Origin: an uncultured Roseibium sp.
Lineage (GTDB): Bacteria; Pseudomonadota; Alphaproteobacteria; Rhizobiales; Stappiaceae
Reading direction: 5' to 3'
DNA: 64,000 bases
Assembly: GCF_947499295.1 (NCBI RefSeq)
Contig: NZ_CANMNP010000010.1
Coordinates: forward strand, 124,001-188,000
The translations under genes and the position numbers were made by a program. How positions within the stretch are numbered: position 1 is the stretch's first letter; each line of letters starts with the position of its first letter. This document shows positions 26,460 through 35,800 of this stretch, piece after piece. Under the pieces are notes generated by a model. That model was given only the letters and a program-made list of their open reading frames with translations. It had not been told where the DNA came from and made no database searches.

Positions 26460-27389
26460 ATGCACAACATTTCGATACAAGCGCCAAAATCGGTGGTGAT
26501 GATCAGGCCTCATCATTTCACACCAAACATCCAGACAGCCAAAGACAATACGTTTCAGGGACAGGCTGCCGGCAGCACGGCGGAACAGACCGCTTCGCAA
26601 GCTCATAGTGAGGTGACACAAGCCGTCAGCGCACTGTCAGATTCTGGTATCAGGGTTCATCTATTTGAGGATAAAAGCGCCGCAACGCCGGATTCAGTCT
26701 TTCCAAACAACTGGTTTTCCACGCATTCAGGCGGCCATGTTGCCGTCTATCCAATGTACTCGCCCAACCGACGATCAGAACGCCGGCACGACGTGCTGGA
26801 GCTGCTGAAACAGAGATTTCGAGTTCAGGACATCAGGGATTATTCCGGTCTGGAACAAGACAGCCTCTTTCTGGAAGGCACGGGTGCCATGGTCATCGAC
26901 CATCTGGAACGTGTCGCCTATGCGGCCCGGTCCAGACGAACCAGCGAAGTCTTGCTGGAGCGCTTTTGCGCGCACTTCGACTACGAACCAATGGTTTTCG
27001 ATGCTTTCGATTTGTCAGGAACGCCTATCTATCACACCAACGTTTTGATGTGCATTGGAACCGGATTTGCGATGATAGGAAGCAATTGCATTTCAGACAG
27101 GGTACGCAGAAAGGAAGTCCTTGACCGTATCCATGGCGGACATCGCGAAGTCATCGAACTTTCGCAGCAGCAGATCGCTGATTTTGCGGGAAATGCAATT
27201 GAATTGTCCGGCTCAGATGGCCCGGTACTGGCCTTGTCTCAACGAGCCCTGGCATCGCTGAATGCGAGCCAGAAAGCACTTCTTGAAGCTCATGTTTCAC
27301 TGTTGCCGCTCAACATCCCGACCATAGAGCTTGCCGGTGGCTCCGTCCGTTGCATGATCGCAGGCATTCATTTGAGCGAAAGGCCCTGA
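26460..27389 (+). CDS. ctlX: CtlX-type citrulline/arginine utilisation hydrolase (guanidino-group modifying family)
   Basis: 309 aa of the amidinotransferase/arginine deiminase pentein fold. Visible motifs are VMIRPHHF near the start, DSVFPNNWFSTH (~82-93), LEGTGAMVIDH, YHTNVLMCIGTGFAMIG (catalytic His) and the C-terminal GGSVRCMIAGIHL carrying the expected nucleophilic Cys. CtlX is named for citrulline utilisation; related enzymes act on arginine or methylated arginines. The divergent Lrp gene supports control by an amino acid. The exact substrate is inferred. Confidence 0.83.
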   Translation: MHNISIQAPKSVVMIRPHHFTPNIQTAKDNTFQGQAAGSTAEQTASQAHSEVTQAVSALSDSGIRVHLFEDKSAATPDSVFPNNWFSTHSGGHVAVYPMYSPNRRSERRHDVLELLKQRFRVQDIRDYSGLEQDSLFLEGTGAMVIDHLERVAYAARSRRTSEVLLERFCAHFDYEPMVFDAFDLSGTPIYHTNVLMCIGTGFAMIGSNCISDRVRRKEVLDRIHGGHREVIELSQQQIADFAGNAIELSGSDGPVLALSQRALASLNASQKALLEAHVSLLPLNIPTIELAGGSVRCMIAGIHLSERP

Positions 27390-27440
27390 GTGGTTTGAAC
27401 ACCTGATCTATCTCAGTCTTTCTGTGCCTGATTGCAGCGT

Positions 27441-27974
27441 TCATCGGTCCATGAGCGCCAGGGATCCGGAGAAACCGGTCAGTGAAAGTTCCATTTTTGC
27501 ACTTTGGTTTCCGACGCTGACAACCCCAATCCGCATCACCTGCCCCGACTTCATTTCTGCAATCATTCTGGTTGGCAGCGCAACCCGCACGTAAGCGCCG
27601 TGTTTGTCGGCTGTCCTAAACGGGTATCGAGTTGCCGTTCCGTCATCAATCGAGACTGCTACACCAGAGGTCAAATCGAGACCATGAGGAAGCAATAGCC
27701 CCATGGCCCAGGCCCCGCTATCCTTTACAATAGTAGCGCTGACTATCCGTTTTCGCGAATGAGTTTCAAGAATAGTCTGTGACATGGTACAAAATCTGGT
27801 CGCCTGCCCGCTCTGATTGCCGCAATTCACAATCCAGTTTGAGCCGTTTTTTCCAGCTTCTGTGTTGGCTTTCGTTTGCGCCAAAGCAGGTGGAGTACAG
27901 GCAATTGTCACCGCGATCAAACTTGACGGTAGGAGAGCCCACGCTGAACGGTGGCTAAGCTGGTTCATAGTCAA
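27441..27974 (-). CDS. Invasion-associated locus B (IalB) family exported protein
   Basis: 177 aa with a signal peptide (ALLPSSLIAVTIACTPPALA). The mature part has the IalB pattern: WIVNCGNQSG followed by a second Cys in RFCTMSQTI, then beta strands with LLLPHGLDLTSGVAVSIDD. Such periplasmic proteins are common in Rhizobiales; the molecular role is not settled. It follows the autotransporter gene on the same strand map but reads in the same direction, downstream of nothing obvious, and converges with ctlX. Confidence 0.85.
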   Translation of the reverse strand: MTMNQLSHRSAWALLPSSLIAVTIACTPPALAQTKANTEAGKNGSNWIVNCGNQSGQATRFCTMSQTILETHSRKRIVSATIVKDSGAWAMGLLLPHGLDLTSGVAVSIDDGTATRYPFRTADKHGAYVRVALPTRMIAEMKSGQVMRIGVVSVGNQSAKMELSLTGFSGSLALMDR

Positions 27975-28018
27975 ACTCCTTTTTAGATTGGAAAGGCTGG
28001 ATTGACGGCGAGGCCGCG

Positions 28019-31000
28019 TTAGAATTTCAGCGAAGCTTTGATGAAACCTCCATGCTGGCGCGTACCAGGTGACAAGCGGCCCTGATAGCCGAATTCGAGA
28101 GATGTGTTGCCGGCCGACAGCAACGTCACGCCGGCTTCCACATCGGCAAGAACGTTGTCCACGTCAGACGTGCTCTCAAAGCCTGGCGCGCCGGCCGGAG
28201 CACCTGCAAAATGGGCGTTCAGAGAGTTCTGGTCCTGCGAAGAAAGCGTGACACCGGCCTTGAGGCGCATGCGGGCTGTCCAGCCATTGGGCAGCGCATG
28301 ATCGCTTCCGATTTCAATCGCGGGCGTGACCGAAAAATACGTCGCTTCGGAGCTGTCCACACTGAGAGCCGTCGCAGAGTTGCCGGTCTCTGCGAAGCCG
28401 TCACGGTCAAGATAGGCAAGATACAGATCCACCTGCGGCTTGGCGTAAAAACCGCCTTCTTCCAGCAGATAGGCAGCACGCATCTGGGCACCTGCATAGG
28501 AGATGTCGTAGTCGCCATTGTTGACCGCACCAAGACCGCCGAAGTTGACACTTCTGGTGGTTTCATAAGCGCCGATGCCGCCGGAAACAGCCCCTGCGAT
28601 CAACAGAGCACCATGTTGGTACTTCAGCGTGCCCCCGAGATGAAAGCGGTCGCTCCGGGCACTGGCACTGGCGTTGCTGTCCAGGGTGCCCTGCTCGTAT
28701 CCAAGCCCGAACCCGGCGTGCCAGTCTGTCCAGACCTGGTACTGCCCGCCAACGGAAACGCCTCCGACGCGTTCCTCAAAGCCGATCCGTTCCACTGTTT
28801 CGTCAACACTCAGAAGACGCCCCTGCGGGCGTAGCCAAAGGCAATCGCCCTCGCGTATGAACGCATGGGCCCCGCCTTCAACGGGACACGAGAACAGACT
28901 GTTCGTAAAATTAGCCGCGGAGAACAAAGAGGCCGTCTCGGTGTTGAGCGCGATCTCCGGAGAAAGCTGATTGAGGGCTGTCCTCATTTGCTCGACAGAT
29001 CCCAGATTGAACAATCCCTGGATTATCGGGCCAGTCTCGCCGGTATCACCGCTGTTGATCGCGTTGAGCGTGGTCAGGGTGTTTGTCTGGTTCGAGTTGA
29101 AAGTGCCTGCCTCGGCATTGAAGCTGAAGTTGAGCGCCACATCGTTCGCGTTTGGGTAGACCAGTTGAACCTCGGTCAGCGGATTGGTGAAGGTCTGCAT
29201 GGTGCCGAGCGCAAGCCCGCTGTCGGTGACCCCTCCCCCTGCACTGACGATCGTAAAGAGTCCGACAGGATCAGCGCCTGTCAGATTGAGATCGACGGTA
29301 CCGGCCAGATCTGCCGTGCCGGTGACCGTTACACGATCATTGGTGCTGCTTGCCCCGTCCACATCGACAACAAGAGATCCATCGGCCGCCTGTACGAGAT
29401 TGCCGTTGATGGTGACCGCTGCAATAGCCCCGCTGCCGCCTGTCGAAATGACACCCCCGTTGGTAAAAGCACCGTTGATCGTGCCCGTCGCATTGAGGGT
29501 GCCCCTGTTGGTCACCGCCCCATTCAACGTCCCAGTGGTCGTGAGCGTCGCGCCAGTCGCGTTGGTCAAGCCGCTGGCCGCGGTCAGCGTTCCCGCATTG
29601 GAAAGCATCGCGCCTGTGCTGTTGACGATCGTATCGGCCGACAGCATCCGCCCTTCTCCAACCGAGACACCGGACGTGGCTGTGGAGGTGTTGGTCAGCA
29701 CGCCGATGCCGGTCATGTCACCGCCAGCGACATCGAGCTGTCCGCTGCCCTGATTGGTGAGGTTGCCCGTCACCAGAACATCGCCGTCGACGACATTGAT
29801 GGTGCCGTCATTGAAGATCGAACCGGTTGTTGTTGAGGCAAATGTGGCTGTGCCGCCGGGGCCATTGAAGTTGATGACGCCATTGGCCAGATTGTTGATC
29901 GCTCCGGCATCGCTCACCGTGCCATTCGTGGCAACATCAATGAGAGAACTGTTATTCAGTGTATTGCCGGTGCCCTGAAGCGTCGCATTTTCACGAACTC
30001 GGATCGTGCCGCTGGAATTGGTGATGACGGCTGCGGAAAGCGTGTTGCCCGCGCCAATTGCCACCGTCCCCGCATTGATCAGTGTGTTGATCGTCTCATC
30101 ACCCTCAAGCTGAAAGGTACCGCTATTCACCTGAACACCGGCCGTGGCCGCAAGCGATCCGCCATCGGTGGACAGCGTTCCGCCGTTGACGGTGACGCTG
30201 ACAGACGAAAGTGTACCCGTCCCATTCACATTCAGCTGTCCACTGCTGACAGTCGTGTTGCCGACAAGCGTTCCGCCTGCGTTCTGGTTGAACACACCGC
30301 CCGAGACGACAAGCGCGCCGCCAATCGCCCCGGTGTTGGTTGTCGTGCCGTCGCTGTTGGAGGCGCCTGCGGCAATCGTTCCCGTGTTGGTGAAAGTGCC
30401 ACCGGTGTTGATCAGAGACGCAATCGTGCCAGCATTCGATCCTGTGCCGGCACTGGTTACCGCCCCCGTCGTGGCCCCGGCCTGATTGGTGAAACTTGCG
30501 TTATTGACAACAGCCCCGGCTATTGTGCCCTGGTTGGCGAGCGTGCCCGACGTCACCGTCGTGCCGCCGGTGTAGGTGTTGGTGCCTGTGAAAACCAGCG
30601 TACCGCTTCCCGCCTGGGAGACTCCCCCTGAGCCGGATATGACTTCGGAAAATGTGACGACATCAGAGCGATTGAAGCTCAGTGTAGCGTTGCTGATGAT
30701 ACCACCGATGACGCTACCGGTTGTCCCGCCGTCGCCAAGCTGCAGGGTTCCCCCATTTACCGTTGTGCCGCCGGTATAGGTATTGTCGCCCGCCAGCACC
30801 AATGTACCGGTGCCTGACTTTGAAATCGCCCCGGTTCCAGCAATCGCATCGGAGCCAGCCAACGCCCGGGTACCAGAATTGACTTCCAGAGTCGTCGTTC
30901 CCGCACCATCAAGATAAAAAATCCGGCCCAGCTCCTGACCAGCTGTCGCGCTGCCAGTGCCGCCAGTGCTGCCTGCCGTTACATTGTAGGTACCGGAAAA

Positions 31001-32422
31001 GTCGGTGTCAGCGATCGTCAGGCTGCCGCCATCGCGCACGAACACTGCACCGCCCAGGGCCGCGCCGCCGCCCCCATCAGCGCCCGTACCGACTCCACCT
31101 CGCCCGGCAAAGCGTCCTGCCAGGCCAATGCGGTCACCACCGCCACCGCCACCGCCGAAGCCTCCGTCTCCCCCACCGCCCATTGACCCATCTGTATTTG
31201 AACCGCCGCCGCCGCCGCCAAAACCTCCGTTCCCTGCGTTAAAACCACCGCCGCCGCCGCCAAAGTCACCACCATCGCCCCTGTTCGACGCGGCAACAAG
31301 ACTTCCACCACCGCCGCCGCCACCGCCAACACCGCCAATACCGCCAGAAAACAGTTCTGTACCACCACCGCCGCCACCGGAGAACGCGCCATTACCTCCT
31401 GTTTCATTTCCTCCTCCTCCACCGCCACCGAAGGCGGCTGCGTCTTCGCCCGAACTGAAGTCACCGCCATCGCCACCTTCAGCTCCACCGCCTAGGCCGG
31501 CTGAAACACTAGCGTTCATTCCGTTCGCAGTCGCTCCGCCACCGCCGCCGCCAGTTTTGAATGCACCGTCGCCGCCATTGCCTTGTTGACCGCCACCGCC
31601 GCCACCACCGTCACTGCCCAAACCAGTACCACCGTTGCCACCGTTGCCAAATTCACCGCCACCGCCACCGCTACCGTCACCTAGGAACCCACCGTCCCCA
31701 CCATTCCCTTCGTAACCACCACCGCCGCCGCCGACACCACCAAAGCCGCTTGCAGCCAGACTACCTTGTCCCCCATTTCCGCCAATTCCTCCGCCGCCTC
31801 CTCCGCCGCTGTTGTCATTGACACCACCATTTCCACCAGCTCCACCTGTTGCCGAGGCATCGCCGACGTTGACACCTGAGATTGTTACGACAGCGCCAGT
31901 GTTCACAAAGACAGCTGCACCGGCACCAAGCCCGCCGCCGCCAGCGCCTGCGTCACCATTCCCGCCAGCACCGCCCTGAGCAACGGCGTTGTTCACCGTC
32001 ACGTTGCTGATTGAAACCGTACCAGCCTGGACGAAAAAAACGCGGCCATTGCCGTTGGCATCAATAGTGTTGCCGTTCCCATTGATTGTCAGATCACCAG
32101 TGATCATCGGAAGCGACTGAGTCAGTGCGTTTGACCCGGCAAGATTTCCAGACAGGTTGATCGTATTGTCCGCTTCACCATTGGTGTTGGCAGCAAAGAT
32201 CGCTCCACGCAGTTCCGCCTCGGTTGACACATTGAAATCCGCCGACACGCTTGGCGCGGCTGAAACACCGAGTAGAATTGCTGCGCCTAAAATGATCTTA
32301 GCCCGGCACCTGCACGCAGTCGCGAATTCCGGCAACGGCAGCGCTGCCGCCGTTATTGTCAACACCGAGAGATGTCTCGTGCGATGTCCAAACATATAGA
32401 AGGTCAAATCAAGCCGCTTCAT
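28019..32422 (-). CDS. Large glycine-rich autotransporter (type Va)
   Basis: About 1,467 aa. An unusually long N-terminal leader (~62 aa) ends in ILLGVSAAPSVSA. A beta-helix opening (AELRGAIFAANTNGEADNTINLSG) is followed at ~145-470 by a very Gly/Asn-rich stretch (GGGGG tracts), then an autotransporter-associated repeat (GTLVLAGDNTYTGGTTVNGG), a long Thr/Gly/Asn beta-helical passenger, and a C-terminal beta-barrel of ~280 aa ending in the required aromatic (FIKASLKF). ATG 32422 is preferred; a GTG lies two codons upstream. The ribosome site is weak. It is divergent from the membrane AraC-type regulator, which is its likely controller. It presumably acts in surface adhesion. Confidence 0.88.
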   Translation of the reverse strand: MKRLDLTFYMFGHRTRHLSVLTITAAALPLPEFATACRCRAKIILGAAILLGVSAAPSVSADFNVSTEAELRGAIFAANTNGEADNTINLSGNLAGSNALTQSLPMITGDLTINGNGNTIDANGNGRVFFVQAGTVSISNVTVNNAVAQGGAGGNGDAGAGGGGLGAGAAVFVNTGAVVTISGVNVGDASATGGAGGNGGVNDNSGGGGGGGIGGNGGQGSLAASGFGGVGGGGGGYEGNGGDGGFLGDGSGGGGGEFGNGGNGGTGLGSDGGGGGGGQQGNGGDGAFKTGGGGGGATANGMNASVSAGLGGGAEGGDGGDFSSGEDAAAFGGGGGGGNETGGNGAFSGGGGGGTELFSGGIGGVGGGGGGGGSLVAASNRGDGGDFGGGGGGFNAGNGGFGGGGGGSNTDGSMGGGGDGGFGGGGGGGDRIGLAGRFAGRGGVGTGADGGGGAALGGAVFVRDGGSLTIADTDFSGTYNVTAGSTGGTGSATAGQELGRIFYLDGAGTTTLEVNSGTRALAGSDAIAGTGAISKSGTGTLVLAGDNTYTGGTTVNGGTLQLGDGGTTGSVIGGIISNATLSFNRSDVVTFSEVISGSGGVSQAGSGTLVFTGTNTYTGGTTVTSGTLANQGTIAGAVVNNASFTNQAGATTGAVTSAGTGSNAGTIASLINTGGTFTNTGTIAAGASNSDGTTTNTGAIGGALVVSGGVFNQNAGGTLVGNTTVSSGQLNVNGTGTLSSVSVTVNGGTLSTDGGSLAATAGVQVNSGTFQLEGDETINTLINAGTVAIGAGNTLSAAVITNSSGTIRVRENATLQGTGNTLNNSSLIDVATNGTVSDAGAINNLANGVINFNGPGGTATFASTTTGSIFNDGTINVVDGDVLVTGNLTNQGSGQLDVAGGDMTGIGVLTNTSTATSGVSVGEGRMLSADTIVNSTGAMLSNAGTLTAASGLTNATGATLTTTGTLNGAVTNRGTLNATGTINGAFTNGGVISTGGSGAIAAVTINGNLVQAADGSLVVDVDGASSTNDRVTVTGTADLAGTVDLNLTGADPVGLFTIVSAGGGVTDSGLALGTMQTFTNPLTEVQLVYPNANDVALNFSFNAEAGTFNSNQTNTLTTLNAINSGDTGETGPIIQGLFNLGSVEQMRTALNQLSPEIALNTETASLFSAANFTNSLFSCPVEGGAHAFIREGDCLWLRPQGRLLSVDETVERIGFEERVGGVSVGGQYQVWTDWHAGFGLGYEQGTLDSNASASARSDRFHLGGTLKYQHGALLIAGAVSGGIGAYETTRSVNFGGLGAVNNGDYDISYAGAQMRAAYLLEEGGFYAKPQVDLYLAYLDRDGFAETGNSATALSVDSSEATYFSVTPAIEIGSDHALPNGWTARMRLKAGVTLSSQDQNSLNAHFAGAPAGAPGFESTSDVDNVLADVEAGVTLLSAGNTSLEFGYQGRLSPGTRQHGGFIKASLKF

Positions 32423-32501
32423 TGTCACAAAGTCATGTTGAGTGCCCGCTGAATGATGCTGAATGCAGCAGCGGGTCCGGAGCAGTCAGGCTTTGTGACA
32501 A
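32423..32501. repeat. Inverted repeat in the autotransporter/regulator intergenic region
   Basis: TTGTCACAAAG ends at 32432 and its exact reverse complement CTTTGTGACAA spans 32491-32501, an 11-bp inverted pair with a 58-base spacer at the 5' end of the autotransporter gene. It could be a distant operator pair or a structure in the leader. Confidence 0.45.
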
Positions 32502-32534
32502 GCACGTGCAATGTTTGGAATATGACATCCGTAT

Positions 32535-32571
32535 TTTGACGGATATGCGCTTGCATTTGTCCGATATGCGC
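32535..32571 (+). promoter_or_regulatory. Phased direct repeats, candidate AraC-type operator
   Basis: TTTGACGGATATGCGC (32535-32550) and TTTGTCCGATATGCGC (32556-32571) match at 14 of 16 positions and are offset by exactly 21 bp, two helical turns. This is the usual layout for tandem AraC-family binding. They lie between the divergent autotransporter and regulator genes. Confidence 0.6.
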
Positions 32572-32613
32572 GCGAATGTGCAAGCTGCCGGTCAGATCGA
32601 AGTTCAGAGGTTC

Positions 32614-34365
32614 ATGAAGAGATATAAACTGCGAACTGCGCTTGTGTTCGCCACACTATTCTTGATCTTCATAGCGACTGTTAAGTCAAAAGCTGAAGAT
32701 CCCGGAAACACATGCGCGACCGGTTTTATCAATGGACTTGAAAACACTCTTTCGGAAAATCAAAGCGATCAACTGCGCTCACTGAACGCGGAATACTATA
32801 TTGATCTCTCAGACTCTCTGAAGACCGGTGAGATTACCCAAAAGGAGTTTACCAGACTTCCCTGTGCCACGGCGCTGCAAGCGCCTTTGCCCGGCCAAAC
32901 CCTATGGCTCCGCTTTGCTGTAAACAACGACCATGAAACAAGAAAACACTGGCTGGTCGCATTTGCTGAAACCATTTTCGATGACGTAATTATTTATGAA
33001 CAAACCCGAGAAGAATTAGTCTTCATAGCTCGAGATGGCCGCACCGTTCCTCAATTGGAAAGAGCATCTCGTTCCATGAAGCCCGGCCTGCCTCTTGTTG
33101 TGGGGCCAGACGAGAGAAAAGTTTTCTATCTTCGTGTTGCCGGAACCGTTGAACCGACTTTGAAACCGGTCATCATCACGCCGGACCTGTTTGCAGACTG
33201 GTCCACCGGCATGATGATATTGAATGCATTGTTTTTGAGCTATGTGTTATCAATCACGATCTTCAGCCTGATCATTTTTCGTCAGATAGAAACCCGTTTT
33301 TACAAATATTATTCGCTCTATCTCGTCAGTCAGTTTTTGTTCTCGTTTCTCTATGATGGGTGGCTTCATAAAATTCTGGGCATCACCCTGCCCGTATCGG
33401 TGATGTCGCCGGTCATGTTCTTTTTCACCGGGGTCGCGGCCTTTGCAAATGTCCAATACTGCAGAATTTTGCTCGAGGTTGATGCAGGCCAGAAACGCCT
33501 GAGGGTTTTGTTTTCCGTCTTGTCTGTGACCACCATTATCTCAACTGTTCTTGCGGTCCTGGATCCATGGACACTGGCAGTGCCATTGCATGTTATTTAC
33601 TTCTTCTGCCCCTTGGTTCTGTTGATCGTCGCTCTGCACAAAATCAGAGAAGGATTGCCACAGGCAATGCCGATTGCTCTTTCGTTATTGTTCTTTACCA
33701 GCGGCCTGGTTGTCGCGGTCTACTTTTTCTCTTTCCCACTTGAAATTACCAACGCCACCTACGCCTACGAACTCATCATTCGCTACCCAATTTCCTGGGG
33801 CTATTACATTGCGATCATTGGGGAAACGACATTCATGCTAATTGCGATTTCCGTCATGGTCAAAACCATGCAGAGCCAAAAGCATGCTGCGATCATGGAA
33901 GCCAACCTATTGCGGAGCGATGTAACCGTGCAGGCAGCGGCCCTTAAAGACACCGGTGCACGTATAGACGCATTGGAAACGATTTTAACGGAAGATCCGA
34001 CCAACAAGCTATTGGCGCCGGCGGAAAAACGATTTCTCGAACAGGCTACAGATTGTGTTCAGGATCATATTGACGACGAGAATTTCGGCGTCAAAGAACT
34101 GGCAGCGGCTCTGGCTACGAGTGAAAAGACACTGGGCAGGCGAATAAAGAAGGTCAACGGTTTGACTTCAGCAGCCTTCATTCGATCGGTACGTTTAAAA
34201 CAAGCTCGGGATCTGATCCTTATGCGTCAACACAACACAATAGCGGAAATCGCCCATGCATCCGGATTTTCGAGCGTCAGCCATTTTTCGAAAATGTATC
34301 GTCAGGCGTTCAACGAATCTCCCGGTGACACGCTGAAAAATGCAACGGCCGATCCTCAAAAATGA
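32614..34365 (+). CDS. Membrane-bound regulator: 7TMR-DISM sensor fused to AraC-type HTH
   Basis: 583 aa from ATG 32614 (AGAGG 5 nt upstream); the frame is open to 32356 but the extra part overlaps the divergent gene and the operator-like repeats. Signal/TM helix (~6-24), extracellular 7TMR-DISM extracellular-type domain (LWLRFAVNNDHETRKHWLVAFAETIFDDV), a run of about seven TM helices (~190-400), a short coiled coil, then two AraC helix-turn-helix units (FGVKELAAALATSEKTLGRRIKK; TIAEIAHASGFSSVSHFSKMYRQAF). It would sense an outside ligand and bind DNA from the membrane without phosphorelay. The divergent autotransporter gene is the obvious target. Confidence 0.88.
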   Translation: MKRYKLRTALVFATLFLIFIATVKSKAEDPGNTCATGFINGLENTLSENQSDQLRSLNAEYYIDLSDSLKTGEITQKEFTRLPCATALQAPLPGQTLWLRFAVNNDHETRKHWLVAFAETIFDDVIIYEQTREELVFIARDGRTVPQLERASRSMKPGLPLVVGPDERKVFYLRVAGTVEPTLKPVIITPDLFADWSTGMMILNALFLSYVLSITIFSLIIFRQIETRFYKYYSLYLVSQFLFSFLYDGWLHKILGITLPVSVMSPVMFFFTGVAAFANVQYCRILLEVDAGQKRLRVLFSVLSVTTIISTVLAVLDPWTLAVPLHVIYFFCPLVLLIVALHKIREGLPQAMPIALSLLFFTSGLVVAVYFFSFPLEITNATYAYELIIRYPISWGYYIAIIGETTFMLIAISVMVKTMQSQKHAAIMEANLLRSDVTVQAAALKDTGARIDALETILTEDPTNKLLAPAEKRFLEQATDCVQDHIDDENFGVKELAAALATSEKTLGRRIKKVNGLTSAAFIRSVRLKQARDLILMRQHNTIAEIAHASGFSSVSHFSKMYRQAFNESPGDTLKNATADPQK

Positions 34366-34478
34366 CCGTCGACCTGTCAGATCTCCAAATCGAAATAATT
34401 GTTTGAACAGCGCTTTGCTCCCAGCTGCATTGCGATCAAGCGTGACGAGGTAACTGAAGCGACGAGCAGACTGAACAC

Positions 34479-34940
34479 TTAGTCATCCTGCCGTCCTGCC
34501 CGGCCCCGCATCTTCTTGATATTGCCCCGTTGTTTCTTTGCTTCCAGGCGGCGCTTCTTGGACGCCAGGGTTGGCCTGGTCGCCTTGCGCGGTTTTTGCC
34601 TTTCGGTCGATTTTCGCAACAATTCCAGCAGGCGCTCCAAAGCGTCTTCACGATTGCGCTCCCGGGTTCTGTATCTGTCGGCCCGCAGCACGATTTCGCC
34701 ACTTAGTGTCAGACGACTCCCGGCCAACCTTGCAGCGCGCGATTTGATATCCTGCGGCAGTGTCTCGTTTCCAGCCAGGTCAAAGCGCAGCTGCACAGCG
34801 GTCGATACCTTGTTGACATTCTGACCACCGGGCCCAGAGGCCCTGATGAAATCCTCCGACAGATCTTCCTTCAATATATGGTATCGACTTGTCACAGCGA
34901 TCCGTGAACTGTCTGGCAGATCTGAAGGTTCATCTGTCAT
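34479..34940 (-). CDS. arfB: Peptidyl-tRNA hydrolase ArfB (ribosome rescue)
   Basis: 153 aa with the class I release-factor motif GGQ in ASGPGGQNVNKVSTAVQLRFD (~36-56) and no codon-recognition domain, followed by a Lys/Arg-rich C-terminal tail (KKRRLEAKKQRGNIKKMRGRAG) that enters the empty mRNA channel of stalled ribosomes. Length and layout match ArfB/YaeJ. Its start overlaps the rutR stop by 4 bp. Confidence 0.94.
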   Translation of the reverse strand: MTDEPSDLPDSSRIAVTSRYHILKEDLSEDFIRASGPGGQNVNKVSTAVQLRFDLAGNETLPQDIKSRAARLAGSRLTLSGEIVLRADRYRTRERNREDALERLLELLRKSTERQKPRKATRPTLASKKRRLEAKKQRGNIKKMRGRAGRQDD

Positions 34941-35617
34941 TGGCTTTGATCGTTTGCATCCGGCAAGGCCAACCCGACACCGTTCAGGATCAGAGTTGTA
35001 ACGGCCTGAACCGTTTCCATATGAAATTCGGGATCGCTCAAGTCTTTGCCGGTCAACGCCCTGATCTGAACGGAAAAATCCGCATAGTGTTGAGTGGTTG
35101 CCCAGATAGTGAAAATCAGGTGAAGCGGATTGACCTTTCGCATTTTTCCGGCAGAAATCCAGTTCTCGATCACCTGGCTCTTTTCTTCCACAAGACGCTT
35201 CAAATCCGTTTCCAGAATTGGGAGGATCTGTGGGGCGCCCTGCATCACTTCATTGGCAAAGAGTCGCGAAGCCTCTGGAAATCTCGCCGACATTTCAATT
35301 TTTTGCCGAATATAGTCGGCAAGTTCTGAAGCAGGTTCACCATCAGGTTTCAACGTCTTCAGCGGTGCGAGCCACACTTCCAGAATATGTGCCAATGTCG
35401 CGCTGTAGATCGCTTCCTTAGAAGAAAAATAATAAAGAAGGTTGGATTTGGACATGCCCGCTTCCGCTGCAATTCGCTCCACGGTAGCGCCCGAAAACCC
35501 TTTTCTGGAAAACTCACTGAGCGCAGCTTCCAGTATCAATGTCCTGTTCTTTTCCTGAATGCGGCTCATGCCACCCGGTTTCAGTGATGCCGTATCCTGC
35601 CCGCTCAGACCTGTCAT
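34937..35617 (-). CDS. rutR: RutR-like TetR-family regulator of pyrimidine catabolism
   Basis: About 226 aa from ATG 35617; the frame stays open to 35749 but the additional 44 residues look non-homologous and cover a third operator-like half-site pair. TetR HTH at ~20-65 (ILEAALSEFSRKGFSGATVERIAAEAGMSKSNLLYYFSSKEAIY) and a C-terminal ligand domain with the PEFHMETVQAVTTLILNGVGL end typical of RutR. In E. coli RutR is released from DNA by uracil or thymine. Sites matching its known operator lie just upstream, and the divergent operon encodes reductive uracil degradation, so the assignment is well supported. Confidence 0.9.
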   Translation of the reverse strand: MTGLSGQDTASLKPGGMSRIQEKNRTLILEAALSEFSRKGFSGATVERIAAEAGMSKSNLLYYFSSKEAIYSATLAHILEVWLAPLKTLKPDGEPASELADYIRQKIEMSARFPEASRLFANEVMQGAPQILPILETDLKRLVEEKSQVIENWISAGKMRKVNPLHLIFTIWATTQHYADFSVQIRALTGKDLSDPEFHMETVQAVTTLILNGVGLALPDANDQSQ

Positions 35618-35731
35618 CAAATTCGTCCGTTTCGGCCCTTGTGGGCGCTCTTCTAGATATCCGCAAAGTAAGCTGATTCCTCTCTTGGAAGCAGCCTGTA
35701 TGGACCTGGTGCTGCGCCTCGCATCGGCATG

Positions 35732-35748
35732 TGACCACAAATTGGTCA
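35732..35748. promoter_or_regulatory. Degenerate RutR-type half-site pair
   Basis: TGACCA (35732-35737) and TGGTCA (35743-35748) form an inverted pair with a 5-base centre rather than the 2-base centre of the consensus. It lies upstream of the preferred rutR start and may assist autoregulation. Confidence 0.35.
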
Positions 35749-35767
35749 TGTCGAATGGATTTGCATC

Positions 35768-35783
35768 TTGACCATTTGGTCAA
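35768..35783. promoter_or_regulatory. RutR operator 1 (perfect consensus)
   Basis: TTGACCATTTGGTCAA equals the published E. coli RutR consensus TTGACCA-NN-TGGTCAA at every defined base. It lies between rutR and the divergent catabolic operon. Confidence 0.88.
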
Positions 35784-35800
35784 ATCCCTCCTAGGGTAAA

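Noticed and set aside
28865..32400. Long open frames on the plus strand opposite the autotransporter (Pro-rich, up to 323 codons)
   Set aside because: They are shadows of the Gly/Asn/Thr-rich passenger; no ribosome sites and extreme low complexity (PPPPP tracts opposite GGGGG).
35618..35749. Longer N-terminus for RutR (ATG 35749)
   Set aside because: The extra 44 residues do not resemble TetR proteins and contain an operator-like half-site pair.
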